From positions 1 through 64,000 of the forward strand of contig NZ_CP146256.1 of assembly GCF_039134705.1 (NCBI RefSeq): a stretch of 64,000 bases of DNA, in the 5' to 3' direction. A model generated the notes under the pieces. That model saw nothing but the letters and a program-made list of their open reading frames with translations, was not told the origin of the DNA and searched no databases. Made by a program: the position numbers and the translations under genes. How positions within the stretch are numbered: position 1 is the first letter of the stretch; every line of letters starts with the position of its first letter. Shown here one piece after another: positions 39,369 through 47,404 of this stretch. Source of the DNA: Kineothrix sp. IPX-CK (GTDB lineage: Bacteria; Bacillota; Clostridia; Lachnospirales; Lachnospiraceae).

Positions 39369-40739
39369 ATGACAAAAACCTATCTTATCGATACGAATGT
39401 TTTAATTCAGGCGCCCTATGCATTAGAATGCTTTGAGGAAAATCATTTGGTGCTTCCTCTCGTTGTATTGGAGGAGTTGGATGGCTTAAAAAAGGCTGAC
39501 GGAGAAAAAGGAGCTAATGCAAGAGAAGCTATACGGTATCTGGAGAGACTTCGTATTGAGGGAGATTTGTTAAAAGGGGTAAAGCTAAAAAGTGGAGGAA
39601 CGCTCCGCGTTGAAACCAATTGCATAGATGTACCGCTTCCTGAAACTTTACCGGAGAATACAATGGATAATCGTATTCTAAAAGTATGTAAGGGACTGCA
39701 AGAGCATTCGGAACAGGTTGTTTTGGTGACCAAAGATATTTTACTCCGGATGAAAGCACAAATAATTGGCATAAAAGCAGAAGATTTTACTACGGAGCAA
39801 GTACCCGACGAGGAAGCAACATATCTTGGACGGCGGGAAGTATTTGTACCGGAAGAAATATTTAAAGATTTTAAGAAAAGGGGAATCTCCTTATCAGATA
39901 TATATCAGATAAATGAAAGCGGGGATAAGCAATCTGTCAAGCTGACTGTAAATGAATTTGTGACATTACGTGCGGATCAATCTAATAATAAGACACAGCT
40001 CGGAAGATATGACGGAGAAAAAATCATCCCTCTTGTTTACAGGAAAAGCAAGCCCTACGGGATATCGCCCAGAAATGCCGGACAATACTTTTTGCAAGAG
40101 GCATTAATGGAGGATGCGGATAAGGTTCCGCTCGTCATAGTAAAAGGAATGGCAGGCACTTCAAAGACCTTTTATTCCTTGGCTGTAGGATTGGAAAAGA
40201 TGCTTAATTCTTCACAGGTCGACTACCGGAAAATCTTAGTGACAAGACCTAATGCTCAATTTGATGCAGACATAGGTTTTCTGCCGGGCAGCGAACAGGA
40301 AAAGATATCTCCTCTTATGAGACCGATCATAGATAACTTAGAACAATTACTTGATTCAAATGAAGAAGAACGATATAAGAATGAAAAAGAGCTGAAAGGA
40401 AAAATTGAGGAAATTTTTGACAGGGGAATTATTGCGACGGAAGCCATGAATTTCATAAGAGGACGTTCCTTTGTAAATACATATTTAATCATAGATGAAG
40501 CGCAAAATATGACACCTAAACAGATAACAGGTATTATAACCAGAGCCGGAAAGGGAACAAAAGTAATTTTGCTGGGAGATCCAAACCAAATCGATACCGC
40601 TTTTCTAGACGAGAGAACAAATGGGTTAAGCTATGCTGCCGAGCGTATGAAAGGCAGTAAGCTTTGTTATCAGATTACCCTTTTACCCAGCGAATGTGAA
40701 AGATCCAAGCTGGCTTCTGAATCGATTAAAAGGATGTAA
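39369..40739 (+). CDS. PIN-PhoH fusion ATPase/ribonuclease-like protein
   Basis: 456 residues. The PIN domain (about 1-145) starts TYLIDTNVLIQAP with metal-binding acidic residues DTN, EELDGLKK and TKD. The PhoH domain (about 200-456) has Walker A GMAGTSKT, where Ser replaces the usual Gly, and Walker B YLIIDEAQNMTP, with LLGDPNQID. Fused PIN-PhoH proteins are implicated in RNA metabolism. AAAGGAGAG precedes the start; a TTGACA occurs at 39268 but no good -10 was found. Confidence 0.9.
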   Translation: MTKTYLIDTNVLIQAPYALECFEENHLVLPLVVLEELDGLKKADGEKGANAREAIRYLERLRIEGDLLKGVKLKSGGTLRVETNCIDVPLPETLPENTMDNRILKVCKGLQEHSEQVVLVTKDILLRMKAQIIGIKAEDFTTEQVPDEEATYLGRREVFVPEEIFKDFKKRGISLSDIYQINESGDKQSVKLTVNEFVTLRADQSNNKTQLGRYDGEKIIPLVYRKSKPYGISPRNAGQYFLQEALMEDADKVPLVIVKGMAGTSKTFYSLAVGLEKMLNSSQVDYRKILVTRPNAQFDADIGFLPGSEQEKISPLMRPIIDNLEQLLDSNEEERYKNEKELKGKIEEIFDRGIIATEAMNFIRGRSFVNTYLIIDEAQNMTPKQITGIITRAGKGTKVILLGDPNQIDTAFLDERTNGLSYAAERMKGSKLCYQITLLPSECERSKLASESIKRM

Positions 40740-40751
40740 AATAGGTTTTTG

Positions 40752-41585
40752 TTAATTTTTCCCCGTGTCTTTTTCCACAAGCTTAAGTCCGGCAGCCAGT
40801 ACAAGAGCTGCGACGCACAGGATAGCAAAGGACATTCCAAGTCCAGGTTCCAGATCGGGAAGCAGAAGCCCTGAAATAATGGTACCACAGAAGTTAACTA
40901 AAGCATGGAGCAAAATGGAAGCATACAAAGATTGATATTTCTCCCGAACATAACCGAATACCAACCCCATAATCATGGCATAGATTCCCTGCACAAGATT
41001 CGCGTGGAAGATGCCGAAACATACTGCCTGAAGGAGATTGGCAATCCAGAACCGGGAGGTGATCCTTTTTGTAAAATGCAGGGTCAGCCCGCGAAAGAGA
41101 AGCTCTTCTCCTATAGGCGCAAAGAACAGGGTAGCGATTAACGTAACCGGCGATAAACTTTCCAGCCCGCTGGCTTCTAAAAGCTGTATATATCCGGTGA
41201 GCAAATCGGGCGAAAGATGAGAGATTACCATGAGTATGCCCGAGCAGGTATATTGCAGCCCTATCATACATAGAAGCATAACGGGAACGGTAAAGAGGGA
41301 AAAGCCCTTTAAGGGATTTTCAGGCAGCTTTCTGCCTGATACGTAATAAAACCAAAGGGCAGCCATAAAAATAGTCACGATATGGGAGATTAAAATCAGG
41401 AATGGGGCCGCTTCCATATAGCGTGTTATAGCCTCCGACTGGATCTCCTGCAAAGAGGCACCAGGCATTTGTGCACTTATCTGTGCGGATAAGAATATGC
41501 TGAAAGCCGTTCCGGCTGCGAGCTGTGCGGCAAGGCCTGCAATAAGGGGCAGGAGACATCCAGTGTACTGAAGAAATTTTTTCAT
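40752..41585 (-). CDS. CPBP-family intramembrane metalloprotease
   Basis: 277 residues with about seven membrane segments. Active-site motifs EELLFRG (glutamate pair and arginine), FGIFHANL (histidine) and the final LVNFCG-type segment ALVNF are present. Substrates of such Abi proteins are mostly unknown. GGAAAATAAA precedes the start. Convergent with the PIN-PhoH gene, 12 bases apart. Confidence 0.85.
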   Translation of the reverse strand: MKKFLQYTGCLLPLIAGLAAQLAAGTAFSIFLSAQISAQMPGASLQEIQSEAITRYMEAAPFLILISHIVTIFMAALWFYYVSGRKLPENPLKGFSLFTVPVMLLCMIGLQYTCSGILMVISHLSPDLLTGYIQLLEASGLESLSPVTLIATLFFAPIGEELLFRGLTLHFTKRITSRFWIANLLQAVCFGIFHANLVQGIYAMIMGLVFGYVREKYQSLYASILLHALVNFCGTIISGLLLPDLEPGLGMSFAILCVAALVLAAGLKLVEKDTGKN

Positions 41586-41635
41586 TTTTATTTTCCTTTC
41601 GGAGGCGGAAAGAACTGCTCATTTCAGCCTGATTA

Positions 41636-42121
41636 TTATATTTTATTACTGTAATATTTCCTGAAAATGATATAAGAGAAACAGTAAACAATAACGACCC
41701 ACCAGAAGCAATAAAAGATGGTGCGGCTGAAAAATCCTGCAATGAGCAGCGCGGCGTAGGATAGGATAAAAAGGACGATAGAGGCCGACTGCATTGCTCT
41801 TGCTGCGATTATTTGATTGCGTTCATCCTGTACCTTCAGGCGTTCTCCTTTTAAAAGAGTGTCACTTTTGAGTACCCTTTTAAATTTTATTATTTTCATG
41901 ATGCTTACGCAGATAAGGCCGAAGCCAACACCGGTATATACACCATCGAGCCATGAGTTCCCGCCGATATACCAAAAGAGCTCATTGCATAATGCAATGG
42001 CTGCTGTGATGACACCGACGGCAATGACCCCATAAAAAATACGGATTTTTTTTTGTACGATTTTTGCATATTCTTCATTTGTTTTTACATTTCTTTCAAA
42101 AGTACTGAATAGACATATCAT
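41636..42121 (-). CDS. Four-helix membrane protein coupled to an XRE regulator
   Basis: 161 residues with four membrane helices (about 28-50, 58-78, 106-126, 130-150) and a basic cytoplasmic loop between the second and third. I do not recognise a named family. It overlaps the upstream XRE gene by four bases (ATGA). Small membrane protein plus XRE pairs are frequent in Firmicutes; the membrane protein may sense or modulate the regulator. Confidence 0.7.
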   Translation of the reverse strand: MICLFSTFERNVKTNEEYAKIVQKKIRIFYGVIAVGVITAAIALCNELFWYIGGNSWLDGVYTGVGFGLICVSIMKIIKFKRVLKSDTLLKGERLKVQDERNQIIAARAMQSASIVLFILSYAALLIAGFFSRTIFYCFWWVVIVYCFSYIIFRKYYSNKI

Positions 42122-42327
42122 AAGTTTTCGTCCTCCTTGTCAAAAATAAACATTTCTTCAATAGATATATTAAAATATTGCGCAATTTTATGGGCAAGAA
42201 CCAAAGATGCATTGTATTTGCCGCTTTCCAGTGAAATTATAGTCTGTCTCGTCACGTCTACAGCATCCGCTAATTCATTCTGAGTGACTTTTCGGAGTTT
42301 TCTCAGTTCTTGGATTCTGTTTTTCAA
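42118..42327 (-). CDS. Small XRE-family regulator, TTG start
   Basis: 69 residues, practically only a helix-turn-helix: NRIQELRKLRKVTQNELADAVDVTRQTIISLESGKYNASL. I start at TTG 42327, where AAGGAAGG is ten bases upstream and the protein begins LKNRIQELR as in this family. The frame stays open upstream to 42402, but that would cross its promoter. The 15-bp direct repeats at 42351-42388 are likely its operators. Confidence 0.85.
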   Translation of the reverse strand: MKNRIQELRKLRKVTQNELADAVDVTRQTIISLESGKYNASLVLAHKIAQYFNISIEEMFIFDKEDENL

Positions 42328-42350
42328 AAAAACACTTCCTTCCTTTGGTA

Positions 42351-42388
42351 TAGTATGCTTTACATTTATAGTGTAGTTTGCTTTACAT
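42351..42388. promoter_or_regulatory. Direct-repeat operator of the XRE gene
   Basis: TAGTATGCTTTACAT (42351-42365) and TAGTTTGCTTTACAT (42374-42388) match in 14 of 15 bases at a 23-bp spacing, covering the promoter of the XRE gene. Autoregulation is inferred. Confidence 0.6.
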
Positions 42389-42398
42389 ATAATGTCAA
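42370..42398 (-). promoter_or_regulatory. Promoter of the XRE/membrane-protein pair
   Basis: Minus strand TTGACA (42393-42398), 17 bases, TACACT (42370-42375). Confidence 0.65.
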
Positions 42399-42521
42399 GC
42401 AAATTTTACATTTTCATTTTATATAAATTTCCTGTAAAAGAAAAAGTTAAATGACAGCAGACATTGTAGAATTTATATACGACAACTTAGTACCGGATTA
42501 GGGCAACATAGAAAAATATGA

Positions 42522-42550
42522 TTGAAATACATTTATAAACTTCATATAGT
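42522..42550 (+). promoter_or_regulatory. Promoter of the LytTR-ABC operon
   Basis: TTGAAA (42522-42527), 17 bases, TATAGT (42545-42550). Confidence 0.65.
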
Positions 42551-42562
42551 ATTTATAGAAAC

Positions 42563-42576
42563 AAGTATCGATACTT
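42563..42576. promoter_or_regulatory. Perfect palindrome AAGTATCGATACTT
   Basis: 14-bp perfect palindrome located about +6 to +19 of the predicted transcript of the LytTR operon. Possible repressor site. Confidence 0.45.
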
Positions 42577-42595
42577 AAACAGCAGGAGGTATTCA

Positions 42596-43039
42596 TTGAA
42601 AATACGGATAAACGAAGTGTCCGGACAAGAGGACACGGAGGTCATTATCAATTGTAAAAAGATGGATGAGGAAATCATGAAGATCATAACTTTGCTGCAC
42701 GTATATGACAAGAAACTGACCGGAATAAAGGGCGGACAGACGTATATACTCGAGGCGGCAAAGATTCTCTATATTGATACGGTGGATAAAAAGACCTTTT
42801 TATATACAGATAATGAAGTATATGAGACCCCACTGAAATTGTATGAGCTGGAGGAACAGTTAGAAGCAGTGGGCTTCTTTCGTGCGGGTAAGTCCGTATT
42901 AATTAATTTCAATGAGATAAAGGCCCTTAAATCGGATTTTAATGGCCGTATACTGGTAACGATGAACAACGAAGAGAAGCTGATGGTATCCAGACAATAT
43001 GCAGTAACTATAAAGAAAAAACTGGATATAGTCGGTTAA
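42596..43039 (+). CDS. LytTR-type DNA-binding regulator, TTG start
   Basis: 147 residues. The LytTR domain spans about 45-147 (GGQTYILEAAKILYIDTVDKKTFLYT, FFRAGKSVLINFNEIKAL, EEKLMVSRQYAVTIKKKL). There is no receiver domain. TTG 42596 is supported by AGGAGGT at 42583-42589 and no ATG nearby. Such LytTR proteins are commonly paired with a DUF3021 membrane protein, as here, and regulate the linked ABC transporter. Confidence 0.88.
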   Translation: MKIRINEVSGQEDTEVIINCKKMDEEIMKIITLLHVYDKKLTGIKGGQTYILEAAKILYIDTVDKKTFLYTDNEVYETPLKLYELEEQLEAVGFFRAGKSVLINFNEIKALKSDFNGRILVTMNNEEKLMVSRQYAVTIKKKLDIVG

Positions 43040-43066
43040 GAGCCATAAGGAAAGGAGAAAGAAGCG

Positions 43067-43546
43067 ATGGAAGAAAAAAATATTATAAACAGGCTGGGCT
43101 TTATTTCGCAGACCTTTATTATATTTGGAGTTACCACTTTAGTGATGACGGGATTAGGCCTGTGGATAGGTGAAAAAATCGAATTTTCAACGTTGTTTAG
43201 GTTAGGAAATCAGGGAATCGCCTACCGGACCCTGCTTGAATTCCTATTATCCTCTATTTGTATTTCTGCGGTAGAGAAAATTTTTTATAAGGAAAGCTTT
43301 TTTGGAAATCTGTCCTATTTGATACGGACTGTATTCATGTTAATTTGTATTACAGTGCTTATGGTTGTTTTCATCATTTATTTCGGATGGTTTCCAGCGT
43401 ACTCATGGCAGGGATGGATTGGATTTATAGTGTCCTTTGGAACATGCTTTGGGGTCAGTACGGCAGTGATGATAGTGAAGACGAGGTACGAGAGTAGGAT
43501 ATATGAGAAGAGGCTGGATGAGTATAAAAAAAGGAATAAGAGATAG
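43067..43546 (+). CDS. DUF3021-family membrane protein
   Basis: 159 residues with four membrane helices (about 14-35, 53-75, 86-108, 115-138) and a basic C-terminal tail. Family call rests on the pairing with LytTR and on size and topology. AAAGGAGAAAG precedes the start. Probably modulates the LytTR regulator at the membrane. Confidence 0.75.
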   Translation: MEEKNIINRLGFISQTFIIFGVTTLVMTGLGLWIGEKIEFSTLFRLGNQGIAYRTLLEFLLSSICISAVEKIFYKESFFGNLSYLIRTVFMLICITVLMVVFIIYFGWFPAYSWQGWIGFIVSFGTCFGVSTAVMIVKTRYESRIYEKRLDEYKKRNKR

Positions 43547-43612
43547 GTCGGGAGCGTATGCGGAGTTAGGCTTGAGGCCGGTATCAGTTATTAAAGGAAG
43601 GATGAGGATTGG

Positions 43613-44458
43613 GTGAAAGCTGTCAGACTAGTGAATGTGGGAAAAAGTTTTGGGGAGAAAGAGGTTTTGAAAAACGTCGGATTTGAGATAGAGGAAGGGG
43701 AGATATTTGGGCTGCTTGGCCCGTCGGGGGCAGGCAAGACGACGCTTATTAGAATTCTGACGGGGCAGCTTGCAGGCTCCGGTGAAGCGTTTGTGTTCGG
43801 GGAAAGCTGTAATAGGCTGAAGGAGAATAATTATAGGGAAATAGGAATGGTGATGGATAACAGCGGTATCTATGAGCGCCTTAATTGCTATGATAACCTG
43901 AAATTGTTTGTAAATATATATAAGATCGATAAAAAGAGAATTGAAGAGGCTCTGGGACTGGTAGGTCTTGGAGGGGAGAAAAAAACTCCTGCGGGAAAGC
44001 TGTCGAAGGGAATGAAGCAGAGATTGATACTGGCGAGGGCCATTTTACATAGCCCCAAACTTTTATTTTTGGATGAACCGACAAGCGGTTTGGACCCTGC
44101 GACGACAAAGTCGATACACGAGCTTTTGTTAAGGCTCAAAAGTGAAGGTACGACGATATTCCTGACGACTCACAATATGGAAGAGGCAGCAAAACTTTGC
44201 GATAATATTGCTCTCTTGCATGAAGGAAATATAATAGAATATGGAAGACCAAGGGAGCTGTGCCGGAAGTACAATAAGGAAAATAAGATAAATATACTTA
44301 TAAAAAACGATCAATTAATAATATTGTCAAATGTGCCTGAGAATGCGGCAAGAATTGAGGAACTTTTTAAGCAGGGAGATGTAGTCTCGATCCATTCTTC
44401 CGAGCCGGACTTAGAACAGGTATTTCTCGCATTAACAGGAAGGGGGCTTGAAGAATGA
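43613..44458 (+). CDS. ABC transporter ATPase
   Basis: 281 residues. Walker A GPSGAGKT at about 36-43, signature LSKGMKQR, Walker B LLFLDEPTSGLDP, switch histidine in LTTHNME. The C-terminal ~60 residues (NILIKNDQLIILSNVPENAARIEELF) are the usual exporter tail. GTG start 43613 with GATGAGG upstream. Works with the permease overlapping its last four bases. Likely exports a peptide, drug or lipid. Confidence 0.88.
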   Translation: MKAVRLVNVGKSFGEKEVLKNVGFEIEEGEIFGLLGPSGAGKTTLIRILTGQLAGSGEAFVFGESCNRLKENNYREIGMVMDNSGIYERLNCYDNLKLFVNIYKIDKKRIEEALGLVGLGGEKKTPAGKLSKGMKQRLILARAILHSPKLLFLDEPTSGLDPATTKSIHELLLRLKSEGTTIFLTTHNMEEAAKLCDNIALLHEGNIIEYGRPRELCRKYNKENKINILIKNDQLIILSNVPENAARIEELFKQGDVVSIHSSEPDLEQVFLALTGRGLEE

Positions 44459-45162
44459 AAGTTGATATTTCTCATATAGGGGCTGTTTTTACAAAGCAGT
44501 GTAAGGATATTTTAAAAAATACACAAGTATTGGTATTGTTTTTCGTATATCCGTTGGTCGCAGCTGTCATGACTACTTCGGTGGGCGACCAGCTCGGACA
44601 GACAGACTTCTTTATTTCAATATTTGCCACCATGCATGCTGTCTTTACTCCCGTGGTGGTAACAGCGTCCATCATATCGGAAGAAAAGGAGAAAAATACT
44701 CTCAGAGTGCTGATTATGTCGGGAATACGTCCGGTTGAATATTTGATGGGCATCGGGGGCTTCGTGTTCTTCTGTACGATGATCATGGGCGGCAGCTATC
44801 TCGCTATGGGAAGATACGATTTGAGGAGCGGAGCAGCGTTTATATTATGTATGGGAATCGGCTGTATCTGCTCCATTGTGCTGGGTCTGGCAATAGGAGG
44901 CTTTGCCAATAATTCCATGAGTGCCAATGCGCTGGCGGTGCCGATCAGCATGGTAATTTCTTTTCTTCCGATGATAGCTTATTTTAATGAGGCGATTGGC
45001 AAGGTGTCGAAGTATATTTACGGGCAGCAGATAGGAAATTTTATGCGCAGTCCTTCCGGCTATCACTTGACCGGTGAGACAATTTTGGTGGTTACTATTA
45101 ATTTTTTGGTATGCTTGGTTGCATTTATTCTCGTTTTCCGTCATAATCGAATTGATGATTAA
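44455..45162 (+). CDS. ABC-2 type transporter permease
   Basis: 235 residues, six membrane segments. The ABC-2 pattern is seen in IISEEKEKNTLRVLIMSGIRPVEYLMG near residue 75. Overlaps the ATPase gene (ATGA), so the two are made together. Substrate unknown. Confidence 0.85.
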   Translation: MKVDISHIGAVFTKQCKDILKNTQVLVLFFVYPLVAAVMTTSVGDQLGQTDFFISIFATMHAVFTPVVVTASIISEEKEKNTLRVLIMSGIRPVEYLMGIGGFVFFCTMIMGGSYLAMGRYDLRSGAAFILCMGIGCICSIVLGLAIGGFANNSMSANALAVPISMVISFLPMIAYFNEAIGKVSKYIYGQQIGNFMRSPSGYHLTGETILVVTINFLVCLVAFILVFRHNRIDD

Positions 45163-45183
45163 TTATCGGGAAAGGATAAAAGG

Positions 45184-46065
45184 ATGAAACTGAGTTCATT
45201 GTGTATCAGATGTCTGATCGATAAGCAGGAGGAGCGTATTCGAAGCATAGAGGGTGAGAACAAAAAAGCCGCTTATATGAAAGAGGTGGCGGGTATTATC
45301 GGCTCTGCGGATTCGGAGGCTTCAGCCCCTTTCCTCGTGTATAAAATCAATTCTGTATATAAGAGGTATTTCGGTGCATTTCCCGATTATGAAAGGGAAA
45401 AAGAGGAATTTAATTCCATGATGCTGTCCATGGAGCAGGAGTTGGAAGAGGGGATCCGTATGGGCGGAAGCAAGGAAGAAATGCTTTCAAACGCGCTGAA
45501 TTATGCCAGAACGGCAAACTATATAGACTATGGTACAATGAATCAGGTGAGCCGGGATGAGCTTTTGCAACTGCTTAATAAGGCGAGTGAAGAGGAGCTG
45601 GAAGAAGGAACCTTTCATATGTTTCAGAAGGATCTGCAATCCGGAGGGAAATTAGTTTATCTCACTGACAACTGCGGAGAGATAGTAGCGGATAAACTGT
45701 TGATTAAAATATTGAAGGAACAATATCCCGATTTACACATAAAGGTGATCGTACGTGGAACTGCTGTATTAAACGATGCTACCATGGAGGATGCCAGGGC
45801 GGTGGGACTTACGGAAATTGCGGAGGTGATCGGCAATGGAAGCGGAATCGCCGGGACACAGATAAGCTATTTATCCGAAGAGGCAAGGCAGGCGATAAGC
45901 GAGGCGGATGTAATAATTTCCAAAGGACAGGGAAACTTCGAAACAATTCATGGCTGCGGCTTAAATATTTATTATCTGTTTTTATGCAAATGCGAATGGT
46001 TTACCAGGCAATTCGATATGGAAAGGCTAAAAGGCGTCTTTATCAACGAAATTACAGTTTGTTAA
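45184..46065 (+). CDS. DUF89 (ARMT1-like) metal-dependent phosphatase
   Basis: 293 residues. The DUF89 active site is seen in LVYLTDNCGEIVADKLLIKIL (Asp-Asn and Glu that bind the metal) and IISKGQGNFETIHG. An N-terminal helical domain contains LSSLCIRCLIDKQEE. DUF89 proteins are damage-control phosphatases that need Mn, Co or Ni. Twelve bases separate it from the metal exporter gene, which suggests a link with metal homeostasis. AAAGGATAAAAGG precedes the start. Confidence 0.85.
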   Translation: MKLSSLCIRCLIDKQEERIRSIEGENKKAAYMKEVAGIIGSADSEASAPFLVYKINSVYKRYFGAFPDYEREKEEFNSMMLSMEQELEEGIRMGGSKEEMLSNALNYARTANYIDYGTMNQVSRDELLQLLNKASEEELEEGTFHMFQKDLQSGGKLVYLTDNCGEIVADKLLIKILKEQYPDLHIKVIVRGTAVLNDATMEDARAVGLTEIAEVIGNGSGIAGTQISYLSEEARQAISEADVIISKGQGNFETIHGCGLNIYYLFLCKCEWFTRQFDMERLKGVFINEITVC

Positions 46066-46077
46066 CGGAGGTTTTTT

Positions 46078-46947
46078 ATGTTAGATGTAATCATAGATAC
46101 GCTGATAGATTCAGTGAAGCTTTTCCCTTTTTTATTTATTACCTATCTTGCAATGGAATATATGGAACATAAGATGGGGGAGAAGACTAAGACGGCGATA
46201 GAAAAATCCGGCCGTTTCGGCTCAATTCCGGGAAGTATATTAGGAGCCTTTCCTCAATGTGGATTTTCTGCGGCGGCTTCCAACCTATATGCCGGAAGAA
46301 TTGTAACTCTTGGTACATTAATTGCAATATTTTTATCTACTTCCGATGAAATGCTGCCTATTTTGATTTCCGAACAGGTGCATATATCCGTGATTCTGAA
46401 GCTTGTGGGGATGAAAGTGGCAATCGGTATGGCGGCCGGCTTAATCATTGATTTGCTGATTAAGAGGAAAAGCATACATGCATACAGTCACGAAGAAAGC
46501 GGGCATATGGATATCGGCCACGTCTGCAAAAATGAAAACTGCCATTGTGAGGAAGGAATATTCCGATCGGCAGCGCGGCATACTTTTAATATTTTCTTCT
46601 TTATCATCGCGATTTCTTTTGTACTGAATACGGTAATTTATCTCGTGGGAGAGGATTTTCTATCCAATCTGGTTTTAAATAGGCCTATTCTTGGACAGGT
46701 AGTAGCGGGCTTAGTGGGATTGATACCTAACTGTGCCTCTTCCATCGCGATTACTCAGCTTTACTTAAAGGGCATGATGGGGCTGGGGTCCATGATGGCG
46801 GGCCTGCTGGCCGGAACCGGTGTGGGGCTTCTTATTCTGTTTCGTGTAAACGATGATTTGAAAGAAAATATAAGGATTACAGTTATACTTTATGCGATTG
46901 GGGTAATTGCAGGAATAGTAATTGACCTTTTAGGAGTTACAGTATGA
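46078..46947 (+). CDS. ArsP_2-family putative manganese exporter
   Basis: 289 residues with about eight membrane helices in two related halves: SIPGSILGAFPQCGFSAAASNLYAGR in the first half and LVGLIPNCASSIAITQLYLKG in the second, each with a P-x-C motif. The loop between holds a His/Cys-rich metal-binding stretch (HMDIGHVCKNENCHCEE). Such proteins are annotated as manganese or arsenic efflux; the Fur gene overlapping its end favours a metal cation. GGAGG upstream. Confidence 0.82.
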   Translation: MLDVIIDTLIDSVKLFPFLFITYLAMEYMEHKMGEKTKTAIEKSGRFGSIPGSILGAFPQCGFSAAASNLYAGRIVTLGTLIAIFLSTSDEMLPILISEQVHISVILKLVGMKVAIGMAAGLIIDLLIKRKSIHAYSHEESGHMDIGHVCKNENCHCEEGIFRSAARHTFNIFFFIIAISFVLNTVIYLVGEDFLSNLVLNRPILGQVVAGLVGLIPNCASSIAITQLYLKGMMGLGSMMAGLLAGTGVGLLILFRVNDDLKENIRITVILYAIGVIAGIVIDLLGVTV

Positions 46948-47378
46948 AAAATTGTGAGGAATTGACTTTTCCTAAAGAGATAAAGAGGACGAAACAGAGG
47001 GAAGAAATTTTTCGGATTTTATCTGAGGAAACGGAGCCGGTAAGCGCAGTGGATATTTATAACCGCCTGATACAGACATGCGGGAATTCTAACTTTGCGA
47101 TTTCAACGGTATATAGGGCGCTGGGCATTTTTGAAGAAAAGGGTTATGTCTCGAAATCCACGCTGATGGGCGGAGATATGGCGTACTATGAATGGAACTT
47201 CGGTACTCATAAGCATTATGCAATATGTTTGAAATGTCACAAGCTGATAGCGCTTAAGAAATGTCCGTTCGAGCATACGAAGATAGAGACAGAAAACGAT
47301 GATTTTGTGATTACGGGCCATAAATTGGAGCTTTATGGTTATTGCAAGGAATGCAGAGTAGAAGGAGAGGATATATAA
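46944..47378 (+). CDS. Fur-family metal regulator
   Basis: 144 residues. Winged helix with TKQREEIFRILSEETEPVSAVDIYNRL and NFAISTVYRALGIFEEKGYV. Zinc site from CLKCHKL and YCKEC; regulatory histidines in GTHKHYAI. Whether it is Fur, Zur, Mur or PerR type cannot be told. Start overlaps the exporter gene by four bases, so it probably responds to the metal that is exported. Confidence 0.88.
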   Translation: MKNCEELTFPKEIKRTKQREEIFRILSEETEPVSAVDIYNRLIQTCGNSNFAISTVYRALGIFEEKGYVSKSTLMGGDMAYYEWNFGTHKHYAICLKCHKLIALKKCPFEHTKIETENDDFVITGHKLELYGYCKECRVEGEDI

Positions 47379-47404
47379 TGGCGCGTAAGCGATTATATAT
47401 CCTC
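47367..47404. repeat. Perfect 13-bp inverted repeat spanning both convergent stop codons
   Basis: GAGGATATATAAT (47367-47379) and ATTATATATCCTC (47392-47404) around a 12-base loop. The stop codons of the Fur gene and of the GGDEF gene lie in opposite arms, so both proteins end in Glu-Asp-Ile. No T tract; it may act as a bidirectional hairpin. Confidence 0.75.

Noticed and set aside
45163-45183. Manganese riboswitch (yybP-ykoY type) ahead of the DUF89-exporter unit
   Set aside because: Only 21 bases separate it from the preceding gene, too short for such an RNA.
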